Shown here one piece after another: positions 1-11,563 of a stretch of DNA of 42,166 nucleotides. How positions within the stretch are numbered: the first letter of the stretch is position 1; the number at the start of each line of letters is the position of its first letter. A model generated the notes under the pieces. It saw nothing but the letters and a program-made list of their open reading frames with translations. It did not search any database and had not been told where the DNA came from. This DNA is from Saccoglossus kowalevskii (lineage: Eukaryota > Hemichordata > Enteropneusta > Harrimaniidae). Location of the stretch: positions 195,735 through 237,900 of the forward strand of contig NW_003121418.1 in assembly GCF_000003605.2 (NCBI RefSeq), read 5' to 3'. Position numbers and translations under genes: made by a program.

Positions 1-55
1 CGCACGGACACACGGATGCACGGACGCACGGACACACGGACGGACGGAGACCGAA
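1..55. repeat. Degenerate GGACRCAC minisatellite
   Basis: The left edge is a short tandem run of imperfect 8-mers of the type CGGACACA / CGGACGCA. It continues beyond the window. A short ORF across it is only a product of the repeat. Confidence 0.8.
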
Positions 56-158
56 TTATAAGTCCCCGTTTTCGGACTTCGTCCGAACGGCGACTAATAA
101 CATTCAGTATGTTTAAAACAGATGACAAATTAAACTGGTTACAAAAACAAAATATCAC

Positions 159-187
159 ACAGACAGACAGACAGACAGACAGACACA
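159..187. repeat. (ACAG)n microsatellite
   Basis: About seven uninterrupted copies of the tetranucleotide ACAG, lying beyond the last PREP exon in this window, in the intron that runs off the left edge. Confidence 0.85.
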
Positions 188-246
188 TTGACAGACTGCT
201 GAACCTGACTGAGCAATAGAGACTACACATAAATAAATCAACTTAC

Positions 247-392
247 CATTTCTGGTTTACTGATATCGATGTTAATAAGTTTATACCGAGGAGAATTTAA
301 GTTTGTCTTGAATGTAAAAAGCGTGCCTTCATTCGCAATGTACTCGTACTCCGCATCAAAGTTGTCAACTAGTTTTACCCATGGAATCAATC
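247..392 (-). CDS. PREP: PREP exon 8 (last exon in window)
   Basis: Residues 274-322. The acceptor is TTCACAG|GATTG and the donor GAAATG|GTAAGT, leaving phase 0 for an exon beyond the left edge. It encodes [20 protein letters not shown] and [10 protein letters not shown]. Confidence 0.95.
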
Positions 393-3300
393 CTGTGAAC
401 AAGAAGAACAAAAGACGGTGTGTCAAACTATATTGTATGATACTATAGTTGATAATAATTTTGCTCTGTTTAATAATGAATAAGTATAAATATTCAAGTT
501 TCATGTACATTATCATTAAGCTGAAATTCAAAGGAAGCTTCTTGCATTTTACAGTTTTACTTCGAGATCAATCCTACCAGTATGGGGTTCTTGGTGAATA
601 TTTGATGGTCTGAATTTGCCAGAATTGCGAGCAAATTTACTATCATTATTGTATATATAGATTCTCAAATATTTGACATAATAGTCCCAAAACCACAAAC
701 AATGGTCTATTAATGATCTAAAATAAAAAACAGGCACAATTAATAAAAGTGATCAATGGCTGTCACACTTTACCTCATCCACTGTAGGTCCTCACTGATG
801 TACCATCCAATGTCTAATACTTACAATCATCAAATTTTGAAATTGTGGATAGGATTAAATGAGAAATTACTGCAGAATAGGAATTTAGGAGAGCATTTTA
901 ATTGAGCTAGATTTGTTTGTTTTTGTTTGTCCCTAAAGGTCAGCTTAACATTGTACATGTATGTATGTTTGTCTATGGTCTTAAGACCATTCACAATATA
1001 ATGTGAGCACTGGATATCTACTTTTAATAAATAATATTTTTATCTAAGACATCATTTTAAAACATTTTATATTTCACGTTGTCAAAAGTGATAATGAAAA
1101 TTTAAAAAGTTAACTGGGTTGGGTGAAAATAAATTACTTGTAGGGATATTTCTGATGAAGCTTATTAAATTTACACACCTTTGATACCATCTGTTAATGT
1201 CTTCATATCACAATAGTATAACCTATTGACTGGGTCACATCCCTCAGAAATTGACAACAGTATATATCTGCCATCGTCGGTGAGTTCTGCACCACTATAA
1301 GAAAAGATACAGAGAGATTATTGAATGAAATGCTAACTTTCAGTGTATCCTTCCCATGTTTGTGAAACCAACTCTAAATACAAATAATATCTGTACCAAT
1401 TCACCGTCAAACAATCACATGATGTTGCACATGCGCAACTACCTAGCAACGGGTGAGGGTAGGACAAAAATATAAAAAGTCAAAAGAGCACCAGTAGACA
1501 TTGCAACCCAGAAGAAGTCAGCGACACATTTTAAACAGTTTTTTAAAGATAGCGGAGTGAGTGTGGATGGGTACAAATGAGGGCAGCTGGAAGAACTATT
1601 TAAGCCAGCTGAGAAACATGGAATTCCAGTTGAAAAAGATGATTTTTCAGAGAAAATGGACTGAAATAGAGATGGTACGTTTGTGTTTCACAGAGTAAAT
1701 TATAACCGTGACATATATTTTCAACTCCCAAAATACCCACAAAATATATGAAAATATTACGCTTATACTAGCCAACGATTTGCACACTCGTTATTCTTGC
1801 TTTATAGGCAGAATAGTTTGCAAATTTTCAGAGGCTGGTTAGTTAAAAGATGAGTTAGTTGAAAGATGATGGTGGTTTTATTTCAGGGGAATTTTTACGT
1901 TGCGAGTTGGAAACTGTGAAGTTTGGTCCACTGTGACTCTGCGCATTTGGAATGTTCAAAATCTGTCCTAACTTCCGGTTTACCCAGGTAACGCGAAATG
2001 TGCAAACACTTTCATTTCGATACTGGGATTGCTCTCTATTATTAACACATATGCTTACATAAATTACAGAAGTGGTTCTAATAAGTAAAATTTTAGTCTA
2101 CAATGTTTGGTTTATATGAGCTTCTAATAGAGAAAATATGGTAGTGTTGCATTAACACATCATTCGTAGACCAAAGCTCAAATCCTAACGGGGGTTTTAT
2201 GCCACAAATGGAGGTCAACCCCCCACCCTAGAAAGCTGGCAAGGCCAAAACTATGGGGCGAATTCTATTTCATAAATGATGCAACTTTGGAGGAACTTTT
2301 AGTGCTTGTGATCAACTGGGAGATAAATTGCCATAATAGTATTAAAATTTAAATATTTACACTGATGAAGTTGAAAATACAACATAAACATCATATATAT
2401 ACAGGTTCATTTGACTTTAATACTTTCATGTATTGCATTGCATATACTGTGCAAACACATATCAAACGGTCCTTTTCAGGGGTTTATACTACGGTATAAG
2501 AATGAAAGAAAAAATGCCCCCCCCCCAAAAAAAAAGAGGCCTGTTATTGCATAATTTGTTTGTGCATCCAAGGATCAGAAAAAGACTTTTTTTCTTAGCA
2601 TGATAAACAATAACTGTGGAACCTCCTTACCTCATCCATTTTGGTTCATCCGGGAACTCTGCACACAGTACATCACTAGACTGTTCAGTTCCCAGTATAT
2701 GATAGCAGAGTTTCTGATCTAAGTTGGCTGTAGTCTCAGTGCCATCGGTCTTACCTTCCTGTTCAAGGTATCTCTGAAAAAAATACAATTAATTAAACTC
2801 TAATCAAACATCAGGAACAATCCCGGTTGAAATGCTAATCTATCTGTAAGTTAAGCAGTGAATGATTACGGGTACATAGAAAAATTACAAAATTTCAATG
2901 CAGTGAACATTTCACTGGGATCATAAAATCACAGGAACCTACATGATCATTGGGGAATTACTATCATTGTACCCCGCTGTCATTTGGGAAGTGTCAAATT
3001 TTCACAAATTTCAGTCTGAGAAAAATGAAAAATTTCACTGGGATCATAAAGACAGCAGATTTTTTGCTAAATTTTGTCCTGATGACTGCCATTTAATCAT
3101 TATATTTGTTAAACAGTTTACAGAGCATGTACTTACATTGTAGAAGAGTCCTTTGCCATCATGCGTCCAAGACATACAACTAAATTTAACTCTTTTCAGA
3201 ATATCCGGCAGCTCTTCGGATCCAGCAACCTTCATAAACTAGAACCAGATAATACACATGTATAAGAGAAATGTATCACTACATGTATATATCTCAACAA

Positions 3301-6300
3301 CAATTATCAACCAATTCAGGTCTGTTTACCCTAATAAAAGAGTTCCCCTCTCTCCCGTCATCGAATGAACTATTCAAAATACTGGTATTATGTTTAAATA
3401 GATAAAGAGACAACATATACGAAAACAGGACAAAATGGAACAGACACTTGAGTAAAAAAAAAACATGCTTCTCTCAATCTCAACATTGGACATTTACATC
3501 TACGGTCAATTGTGAATTCCATTTCATACTTCCTTCAATGCCATTCAAGTGGAAAGTAGGTTTTCCAAATTTAATAAATTTGTACTTTCATGGCAAGTTA
3601 TCTTACCTTGACAGTGACCCAATCAGAACCACTATCACTCAGTCCATATGCCAGGTATTCCCCGTCTTCTGTGAAGGAATACCCTCGCAAAGCCACAGTG
3701 CCATCATCGGAGAACTTATTTGGATCCAGAAAGACCTTAGCCTCAGCTTCTATTGAATCTTGTACATATAAAACACTAAGGAGAAGAATAATGTGTCATC
3801 AGGAAACAAAATTAACTTTAACTTATTAAAGGGTGGTGGTCATCACACGACACATGCAAAATAAGTATTAAAGCGGAGGGAATGTCACATCGCATACGCA
3901 TAAATTGAGTCGCAAGGGTCAATAACAACACACGCTAAAATTGCAACGATGCACTATGGTCATCTGCCGCATGAACAGGTGACGACTTCCCCGCTTCAAT
4001 GAACAGTGCAGCCTTTCCCATAACCCGATGCACTCTCCCAGTGGCAAGCATAAAGGTGCACTGAATACCAACTTGGACTTTTTAAGCTATCAATAGGGGT
4101 AAAACATTGTTTTGAGAGTCAGATATTCACTGAAAGTTACTAAGCATGTAACTATTATAACAACTTATAAATAATCTGAAACCTTTGATATAGAAGAATA
4201 TAGTGTACCAACTATTTGTTAACAATGTAAGTCATACAAATGACAGAGGATAACAACTCGGTTTGTCTTTATTTGCCTTATTTGCTAAATAACAAATGAC
4301 ATGCTACCGACAACTCAAGCCCTCTCATATGGTATCGGAAAAATTCCCTCATTCCCAGCCCTGAGATAAACCAAAACTGGACCAAAAAGTCAATTTTAGT
4401 CGCATTTCACAGCAATTTTTCCATGTAAATACAACAAAATTGGTTGAATTTTGTTAGTGGTTATCTTGATGTTACCCTGGCAGATCATTTTTTTCCCCTG
4501 ATTTGTCGGATTTATCTCTTACTGGTATTTATGTTTCAAGCCGTATTGAAAATAGCCCCCTTCATATATAATAAATATTGGTGGATTCATCTAATTACAC
4601 TTCTACGTCAGTTGACTGTGTAAACAATGTGCTGGACAGTAATGAAAGAAACTAGGAAAGCAAATTACATATTAAGTAGAAAATCCTACCTTTGGTTCTG
4701 CAATCCAGTATTGTAAAAATAAAAATATCTTGGTCCTCTTTTGAATGGACACCCATACTTGGGAAAATCCCACATTGCTTTGAGCCTGTATAAAACATGT
4801 TTTAAACATTTTAGACTCACAAATTTGATGTTATCGATAGTATGCATACAGTACTATTGTTGCATGGGTTGAAATACACAGGCTCAAACTGCATTGTGCA
4901 TGTTATTTTAACAGTCTGTGTATGCAGGCATGAAACATGATGTGCATGTTTTAAAATATTAAACCCCAAATCACCACTAATATTGGTTCAATGATAAAAT
5001 TTGTGTACACAGATCCATGACTGCAGATATAATACAGATAAGATAGCTGATGTAATTTCACTGTGTTTGTGCTATGATGCAGATTTCTATTTTTGACATT
5101 TTGTAATCTATAGTATACTAGTACCGTAAAATCTGTATTAGAAGCCGCATCCCTAATATAAGTCGCACCCATTCTTTTTGAATAATTGAGAACCAAAAAA
5201 TCATCATTTCTCATATGTGTAGATGCTCTAATAGAAGCCGCATCTCCTCTATTGCATTGTACCATTTTAATAGAAGCCGCGGTTTCTAATACAGATTTTA
5301 CAGTACTTATTTTTTTTACTTAACACTAAAGCGTACAAAATGTCAAAAGTAAAATCTGCTTATGCAGTAAATGGTCCTGGTAGCAACGAAAACTATTTAT
5401 AGAACACACACCTACCCTCCACCCAGACTATAAAATCCTAAAGTACCGTATATTGCCATTGATAGAGATATGTCAGTGATTTTCTTAAAGGTTGTGAGCT
5501 GGTAAATATTCCCTAAACTTGTCACCAAAATATCCCCGTTCATAATTTGATTTAATAAATGTACATGTATAATCCTTTCCGCACATTGTCACATTCTATA
5601 ACACTAACCAAGGACTCTAGTCCTACCAACAATACTGTTAGCTGAGTAATACAGTGAATAAGCAAAGGATTTATTTTTCTTGTTTCTTTTGAGAGTAAAT
5701 TTTGTAAATTTAAGTGCCATTTTAGCAACATTTAAGAATATTACAAAAACATATTACACATTTTGTGAATAAGTAGAAACAAAAACGAACTGAGATGAAA
5801 ATTACATGGATTGGTTCTTTCTAAAATTGCATTTGAATTTCTAGATTTTTGTGATTATCAAAATCTGTGTGAGATCTAATCACAAATCACACACTTGCAT
5901 AATCTCATCGTATAAATTCTTGTTATAACTTACCTATCATGAAATTTCTGCCTAATTTTACATTTTTCCAGATAGGGCATTGTTACTGCATTCTGTGCCT
6001 CTACGAAAGCTTTGGTTTCTTCCGAATCAGGGTCTTCCAGCCACTCGTATGGCTCTGCAATCTGCGAGTGGAAATTATAAACATTGTTTACAACTGTTGT
6101 TGGTGTTAGTAGTTTGTACATGTAGAATGTCATATTCCAGAACAAATGAAAATTGTGCTATCCCATAATATGTTGAACAGTTAAATGCCAAGTCAACTCA
6201 TATCACCTTTCACAAACAAGCAACATTTTTACGAAATATTTGATCTAGACGTGGAGGAAATTAAAAATATGGCTATTTGGTCCAAAAATAGCAACAAAAT

Positions 6301-9300
6301 TATAAAGAAATATAGAAAAATTGACAAAACTTGTTGGTGATACAAATGCCTTAAAAATTTAATTTATGTGAACAAAATTAAATGCCAGTGAAAATATATG
6401 ATTTTACAGTATAACTTTACACAACTAGGTAAGCACTAATTAATATTTCACTATTTACAGATTAAAAGAAGAAAGTAAATAAAATCAAAATGATCATAGC
6501 TCATTTGCATAGATTAAGGTTTACTGGATACATGCGATTTATTTTATTTGGCTTTATGCAAATTAGTACATTCTTATTAGGCAGAGGCACTGTTCACTTT
6601 AAAGACACTGTCTTTGGTTTATTGGCTGCACCTTATGTGGGAGCGGTCTGTAACACAAGTTGTGATTGGTTTGCTGATCCTGCGTCAGTAAGTCAGTCAG
6701 ATACAGAGGTAAATACATCAGTAACCATAAATCGATGTCTTATCTGACCCCCCCCCCCTCCCCTCCACAAAATGTTTTTGATCAATTTTTTAAATAGCCA
6801 TGTATTAGGTAGTTTCAACATTACTCTGAAAACAATTTTACACAAACATGCATATTTTTAACTGATACATTCATTGACCAGAAATATCTCGCCTTCTATC
6901 GATATCAGTTTTCAATCAGCTACATAGATAGGAACATGAATTGAAGCTTTAATGATGCTTATTGTGCATACAATATGTGCATATTGTGCATACAAAGTGC
7001 TGGTATAAACACTGCTCGCTCAATATGCGATCAACGTAAGTAGGATTAGAAATATATTTTGATGGGAATCAACTTGAAGAGTACACATGCAAGGATCTTG
7101 TGCTGGTCACTAATGAATATTAATGAGCTAATAATGAATATTAATGAGCTTGTGTGACACACTGAGTGCACAATTCCTAACCCTCTTTATTAAATGTTTA
7201 ACCCATGTGTGTAAACTTTTTCATTAAATTTGTTTGTTAATTTTGGACCAATTGAATGAAACTTTCAATTGGCTATATGTTCAGATCAAAATTTGCAGAA
7301 CATAAAAAATTTAGTAGAATTATTTTGTGAATGATACCAAAAGTTAACTTTGGGCGTTCATAAGTTTAAAAGGCGACAGTTGTTGTGTCGCGTCCTGTTC
7401 GATATAGGACTCATAGCGACGTATACAACCAGTGTAAAATACATTATTTATTTACATGAATTTCAAACACGGGCTGCGTGACGACCACCACTCTCTAAAA
7501 AACACAAGTTATAAATTTCTTTAGGCTTAAAGAAGCTGAAGTAAATGCTAAAGATGACTAAATGATAACGACAATTTGCTTTGCACCAACATAATAGAGG
7601 TTCACCAAAGGAGTATTTTCATAAGCTGTAATCAATTGTTTTTATTTTCGTAATAATGTAATTTAAATAAATAAAAAACGTAAATTCGTAGACATGAAAT
7701 CAGCTATTTTATTCATCCGTAATTTGTACAAAGATCTTATTTTTTGTAAGCGTATAAAGCTTTTTTGATTCGTTAACACAACCCATCAAATGTACATGTT
7801 TAATGAAAATGTAAACTATTATGAATTTGCTTTATCTGTAAAGTGTAGGAACCTATTGTTTTCTCTAAATGGAACTTTCATTTTATTTCCTGTAACCTGT
7901 ACCAGTACCCCCCCCCCCAATAATATTACCGAGATACAGAATCTGCTATGACATGAATTAGCTAATATTTGATTATTACATTTGTACACAGTTACGGGTC
8001 ATTCCAGTTTGTATCCACACCCCCTACATGGATGGTTATAGCCAAAGATGTAACCCCTCGGATTAGTTTTTGAGAACTCCTCCCTGGAAATATACAACAG
8101 AGTTTCAGCACCCCGAAAAACATTATTTTGCCAATACCCCACTGGATGATCATTCCCCCAAATGTACCCCATGGAATTAAAAGTCTAAAATGTACCCCTC
8201 GGATTTAACATCTAACTGAATGAGTCTAATACAGTGACCCCTAGGGGAGGCCCAGAACAGAAAAAAAGTTGCTGATACAAACTGCAATAACCCAACCCTT
8301 CGGAAGCCCATAGTAAAATCATCACCCTGAGGAATTGATTTACGGTGACCCCTCCTCCCGGTACATTATTTTTTACCCTCTGGAATTATACCATCTGTAT
8401 GGGAGGTGTGGATACAAACTGCAATAACCCAACCCTTCGGAAGCCCATAGTAATATCATCACCTTATGGAATTCATTTACGGTGAACCCTTCTCCCAGAA
8501 AAGAAAAAGTACATTATTTTATACCCTCTGGAATTCTACCATCTGTATGGCAGGTGTGGATACAAACTGCAATAACCCAACCCTTCGAAAGCCCATAGTA
8601 ATATTATCACCCTATGGAATTCATTTACGGTGAACCCTTCTCCCAAAAAAGAAAAAGTACATTATTTTATACCCACTGGAATTATAACCATCCATATGGG
8701 AGGTGTGGATACAAACTGCAATAACCCAACCCTTCGAAAGCCCATAGTAATATTATCACCCTGTGGAATTCATTTACGGTGAAACCTCTCCCGGAACAGA
8801 AAAAGTACATTATTTAATTTTTATACCCTCCGGAATTATACCATCCATATGGGAGGTGTGGATACAAACTGCAATAACCCAACTCTTCGAAAGCCCATAG
8901 TAATATTATCACCCTGTGGAATTTATTTACGATGAAACCTCTCTCGGAACAGAAAAAGTACATTATTTTATACCCTCCGAAATTATACCATCCAAATGGG
9001 AGGTGTGGATACAAACTGCAATAACCCAACCCTTCGAAAGCCCATAGTAATATTATCACCCTGTGGAATTCATTTACGGTGAAACCTCTCCCGGAACAGA
9101 AAAAGTACATTATTTAATTTTTATACCCTCCGGAATTATACCATCCATATGGGAGGTGTGGATACAAACTGCAATAACCCAACCCTTCGAAAGCCCATAG
9201 TAATATTATCACCCTGTGGATTCATCTACGGTGAAACCTCTCCCGGAACAGAAAAAGTACATTATTTAATTTTTATACCCTCCGGAATTACATTTGTATA

Positions 9301-10154
9301 CCATCCATATGGGAGGTGTGGATACAAACTGCAATAACCCAACTCTTCGAAAGCCCATAGTAATATTATCACCCTGTGGAATTTATTTACGGTGAAACCT
9401 CTCTCGGAACAGAAAAAGTACATTATTTTATACCCTCCGAAATTATACCATCCAATGGGAGGTGTGGATACAAACTGCAATAACCCAACCCTTCGAAAGC
9501 CCATAGTAATATTATCACCCTGTGGAATTCATTTACGGTGAACCCTTCTCCCGGAACAGAAAAAGTACATTATTTTATACCCTCCGAAATTATAAAATCT
9601 ATAAGGGAGGTGTGGATACAAACTTCAATAACCCTATTAGCTGTGGAATCATAGCCCTATGTTGCCGACCGCATTATTTACGTGACTGACTATGTTCGAC
9701 GTACAACAACAAAATTAAAAAAAAGACGTCCAAATGAAATTGTTAGGGCGAAATTCGATTGTAGGTCGCACCAAAGAGCTACGGAACCGCAGCTATAACC
9801 CTATGTGCGTGCATAAGCTTGTAATACACTTTACCAGAAACGGAGATTTCCAAATCACACAATGCTCACAACTCCCGAATGCGTTTACTTTTTAGGGTGG
9901 ACTACTAATGTTATTTTTTCCATACAGGGGAAACCGGGTAAAAGTCTCCCGATTTTGAAATAATCTCAATTTATGATGATGATTTCGGCTTATCGATCTG
10001 CTTAAATAAATAACCATTCCAGTTAGTGTCCCCGCATTTCACAGAGTTGTCAAGTTTTCAACTTGAATACTTGCAAGCGAATACTTACCTTAGTTCCATG
10101 ATAGTCTTCAATCTTACTCTCGTCTCGGCGAGCTTTTGGATAGTTGTAAGCCAT
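247..10154 (-). CDS. PREP: Prolyl endopeptidase, 5' part of gene (8 exons, residues 1-322)
   Basis: Cytosolic serine peptidase of family S9A that cleaves after proline in short peptides. Exons in coding order are 10154-10089, 6061-5934, 4785-4690, 3775-3607, 3238-3137, 2773-2631, 1294-1179 and 392-247. All introns are GT..AG, phases agree throughout, and the 966 bases give 322 codons. Diagnostic stretches match animal [89 protein letters not shown] and [11 protein letters not shown]. Residues 1 to about 72 are the N-terminal arm that packs on the catalytic domain, and the rest is the start of the seven-bladed propeller. The Ser/Asp/His catalytic region lies left of base 1. The start ATG opens the conserved N-terminal segment. 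No promoter motif is visible. Nothing in these exons looks broken. Confidence 0.97.
1179..1294 (-). CDS. PREP: PREP exon 7
   Basis: Residues 235-273. The acceptor is CTTATAG|TGGTGC and the donor AAAG|GTGTGT. It encodes [18 protein letters not shown] then [11 protein letters not shown]. Confidence 0.94.
1479..1701 (+). pseudogene. Decayed EF-hand protein fragment in a PREP intron
   Basis: Read on the plus strand (antisense to PREP), about 74 codons look protein-like: [17 protein letters not shown], then [20 protein letters not shown], then DFSEKMD and [12 protein letters not shown]. The last part fits an EF-hand calcium loop (D-x-N-x-D-G-x). Two in-frame TGA codons, one after VDGYK (about 1588) and one within the loop after KMD (about 1663), break the frame; there is no start codon and no gene context. 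It is probably a decayed copy of a calcium-binding protein gene or exon. The parent gene is not identified. Confidence 0.5.
2631..2773 (-). CDS. PREP: PREP exon 6
   Basis: Residues 188-234. The acceptor is TTTTTCAG|AGATAC and the donor GATGAG|GTAAGG. It encodes [19 protein letters not shown] and [11 protein letters not shown]. Confidence 0.95.
3137..3238 (-). CDS. PREP: PREP exon 5
   Basis: Residues 154-187, phase 0 at both ends (acceptor TTCTAG|TTTATG, donor TACAAT|GTAAGT). It encodes the conserved [18 protein letters not shown]. Confidence 0.95.
3607..3775 (-). CDS. PREP: PREP exon 4
   Basis: Residues 97-153. The acceptor is CCTTAG|TGTTTT and the donor CAAG|GTAAGA. It contains [33 protein letters not shown] and SGSDWVTVK, all characteristic of PREP. 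Confidence 0.96.
3867..4000. mobile_element. MITE-like element, ATTAAAGCGG ends (family B copy 1)
   Basis: A 134-bp segment in a PREP intron has imperfect terminal inverted repeats. The left end reads ATTAAAGCGGAGGGAATGTC and the right end, reversed, ATTGAAGCGGGGAAGTCGTC. The same end sequence opens the copies at 13890 and 29120. No ORF, so it is non-autonomous. Confidence 0.7.
4690..4785 (-). CDS. PREP: PREP exon 3
   Basis: Residues 65-96, phase 2 at both borders (acceptor TACAG|GCTC, donor CAAAG|GTAGGA). It encodes [17 protein letters not shown] and [11 protein letters not shown], matching the first propeller strand of PREP. Confidence 0.95.
5124..5303. mobile_element. MITE with 25-bp terminal inverted repeats and TA target duplication
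   Basis: A 180-bp element lies between TA dinucleotides at 5122-5123 and 5304-5305. The left end is CCGTAAAATCTGTATTAGAA and the right end, reversed, CTGTAAAATCTGTATTAGAA; the repeats run on to GCCGC / ACCGC with two mismatches in all. The motif AGAAGCCGC or a close variant recurs inside it. TA duplication and end form suggest a Tc1/mariner/pogo-type parent. A 104-codon antisense ORF overlapping it has no coding look. Confidence 0.85.
5934..6061 (-). CDS. PREP: PREP exon 2
   Basis: Residues 23-64 plus two bases of codon 65. The acceptor is CTCGCAG|ATTGC and the donor AG|GTAAGT. It carries the [18 protein letters not shown] signature of the family. Confidence 0.95.
6355..6409. mobile_element. 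One end of a CTGTAAAATnnnTTATTTTCnCTGG-type MITE
   Basis: Reversed, this reads CTGTAAAATCATATATTTTC then ACTGGCATTTAATTTTG, the same terminal motif as the elements at 19725 and 23504, next to a TA dinucleotide at 6410. The other end was not found, so the copy is probably truncated. Confidence 0.5.
7366..7498. mobile_element. Short inverted-repeat element, family A copy 1
   Basis: This 130-bp segment in PREP intron 1 is about 80% identical by eye to 11432-11563. It shares GTTCGATATRGGACTCATAG, CGACGTATACAAC and GTAAAATACATT. Its ends (AGGCGACAGTTGTTGTGTCG and CGTGACGACCACC) are imperfect inverted repeats. No coding capacity. Confidence 0.75.
7996..9634. repeat. Tandem array of about 150-bp units bounded by inverted ends
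   Basis: The motif GGTGTGGATACAAACTGCAA, or a close variant, has its GATACAAACT core at 8274, 8411, 8559, 8708, 8861, 9008, 9161, 9321, 9467 and 9615, so the period is 137-160 bases with ten copies. The segment 8701-8880 is nearly identical to 9001-9180, and 8881-9000 to about 9341-9460, so units differing in length form a higher order of roughly 300 bases. At the left border, 7996-8040 is an inverted copy (CAGTTTGTATCCACACC). The array therefore looks like one terminal half of an inverted-repeat element amplified in tandem. ORFs across it are repeat artefacts. It lies inside PREP intron 1. Confidence 0.9.
10089..10154 (-). CDS. PREP: PREP exon 1 (coding part)
   Basis: This exon encodes residues 1-22, [20 protein letters not shown] then TK, and ends AAG|GTAAGT in phase 0. 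It corresponds to the vertebrate N-terminus (YRDE..VQDYHG.K). About 4 kb of intron with a tandem array separates it from exon 2. Confidence 0.93.
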
Positions 10155-11431
10155 TTGTATCAGCCAAACACAGTTTCACTAATGAAACAATGCGACACGG
10201 CAAAAAATATCTAGTCACGCGAACAAGGAAGTAAACCGGAAATGAGCTGGTATGATTGTTTGTTATTTCTTCTCTAATGTGAAGACAGAATATCGAACCA
10301 TGGAGCTAAAAAAGATGATCGAACGTAGTATTCGTCCGTTCATGCAAGTAAAAGACTGTCTTTTACCGCCATGGTCCGTTTGAATAAAATTGATGGTGAA
10401 ATTAATAAATACATTTGGAATTATAATGCAAAATTTTAAAAAAAATGAAAAGAGTAATTTATGTTGGCATTACGTTATTTGACTATTTTGTTCTGAACAG
10501 TCTACTAGCAGGCCAAAACAAGGCTTACGTTTTGCTGACCGAAATAATTGGGGCTCAAAACAGATCGGCTCAACCGTGAAAAGGGGAGTCATAAAAGCGC
10601 CACACACACGTATACTTCAAGGGGCTTATAGGAGACAAACTTAATAAAAATACTGACGTAGAGGGCGTAACAAAACACACCCGAGTTCAAAACCTGGAAG
10701 CGGGGCCCACCGTGTCTATCAGAAACCTACCAACAGGTATGCGAGGCACCATAAAAACCTTGCTGTAAATTGTTATACAAGAGTTCATTTTTTTTTTAAA
10801 AATTGTAAGGAATCAAAGTCATGTTTGGACCACTTTAAGAGTTTTTCTTGAAAATTGATTTCAAGGGATGGGTTTTCTTGAAAAATTGTTTTGAGAGGTG
10901 GGATTCTGGGAAACTTGCAGCCGCGCCGTAATTTTCACCAAAGGTCGCTTACCCGTATATAAATAATACAAGTGATCCCCTGTAACGTCCAATTAAATTC
11001 ATTCTGAATCTTATATTCTGGCACTTTTTTGTTGTTGTTTTGATTCATGACATTGTATTTTTTTTGTCATTTAAGGGAATGGCAAGCTACTGACCGGTAT
11101 ACTGTCTCCGCTACACTCTTCGAGGTATTTGAGACAGCAGACACCGCAAAGACGCTGTGGTTTTACGGCGATACATCTTGTTGGACCAGCATACGCAATA
11201 TGACCACGATGTTCGAGAAAACAAATGCTAAATGATAATGACCAGCTGCCTGTAGTGACCTTTAGGCAGCAGTTCCAATGCAATTTAATATATCACTAAA
11301 GTGATCTGTACGTAAATGTCCAATTACTAGTGGTCACCCGTTATGCAATGGTTCGATCAAATATGTAAATGATAACAACACGATAAAAGAAGGTTTATTG
11401 TTTTATGCTATTCTTTACACTGAGTTTCAAT
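10155..11431. other. Upstream of PREP: no gene seen
   Basis: This stretch should contain the PREP promoter and 5' UTR, but no TATA box or other clear element is visible. Overlapping ORFs of 62 and 70 codons at 11047-11283 on opposite strands have no recognisable similarity. Confidence 0.5.
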
Positions 11432-11563
11432 TTAAAGGGCGGCAGTCGTCGTGCCGCGTCTTGTTCGATATGGGACTCATAGCGACGTATACAACGCGTG
11501 TAAAATACATTGTTTATTTACATGAAATTCGAACACGCGTTGCGCGACGACCACCGCGCTTTA
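11432..11563. mobile_element. Short inverted-repeat element, family A copy 2 (best preserved)
   Basis: The left end TTAAAGGGCGGCAGTCGTCG pairs with the reversed right end ATAAAGCGCGGTGGTCGTCG, and the inner ends CTTGTTCGATA / GTGTTCGAATT continue the match. About 132 bp, no ORF. Related copies lie at 7366, about 30990 and 33156. Confidence 0.8.

Noticed and set aside
4951-5265. 104-codon minus-strand ORF
   Set aside because: Most of it falls in the MITE at 5124-5303.
7395-7430. Possible tRNA or tRNA-derived SINE from the GTTCGA box in family A elements
   Set aside because: No acceptor stem, A box or cloverleaf could be drawn around the box.
8814-9504. ORFs of 98 and 80 codons on the minus strand with internal repeats
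   Set aside because: They lie wholly within the tandem array at 7996-9634 and copy its period; there is no independent protein signal.
11047-11283. Overlapping ORFs on both strands, the plus one ending with a DTS..NMTTMF-like string
   Set aside because: A faint resemblance to the bacterial-type DUF285 repeat covers about 15 residues only, too short to support.
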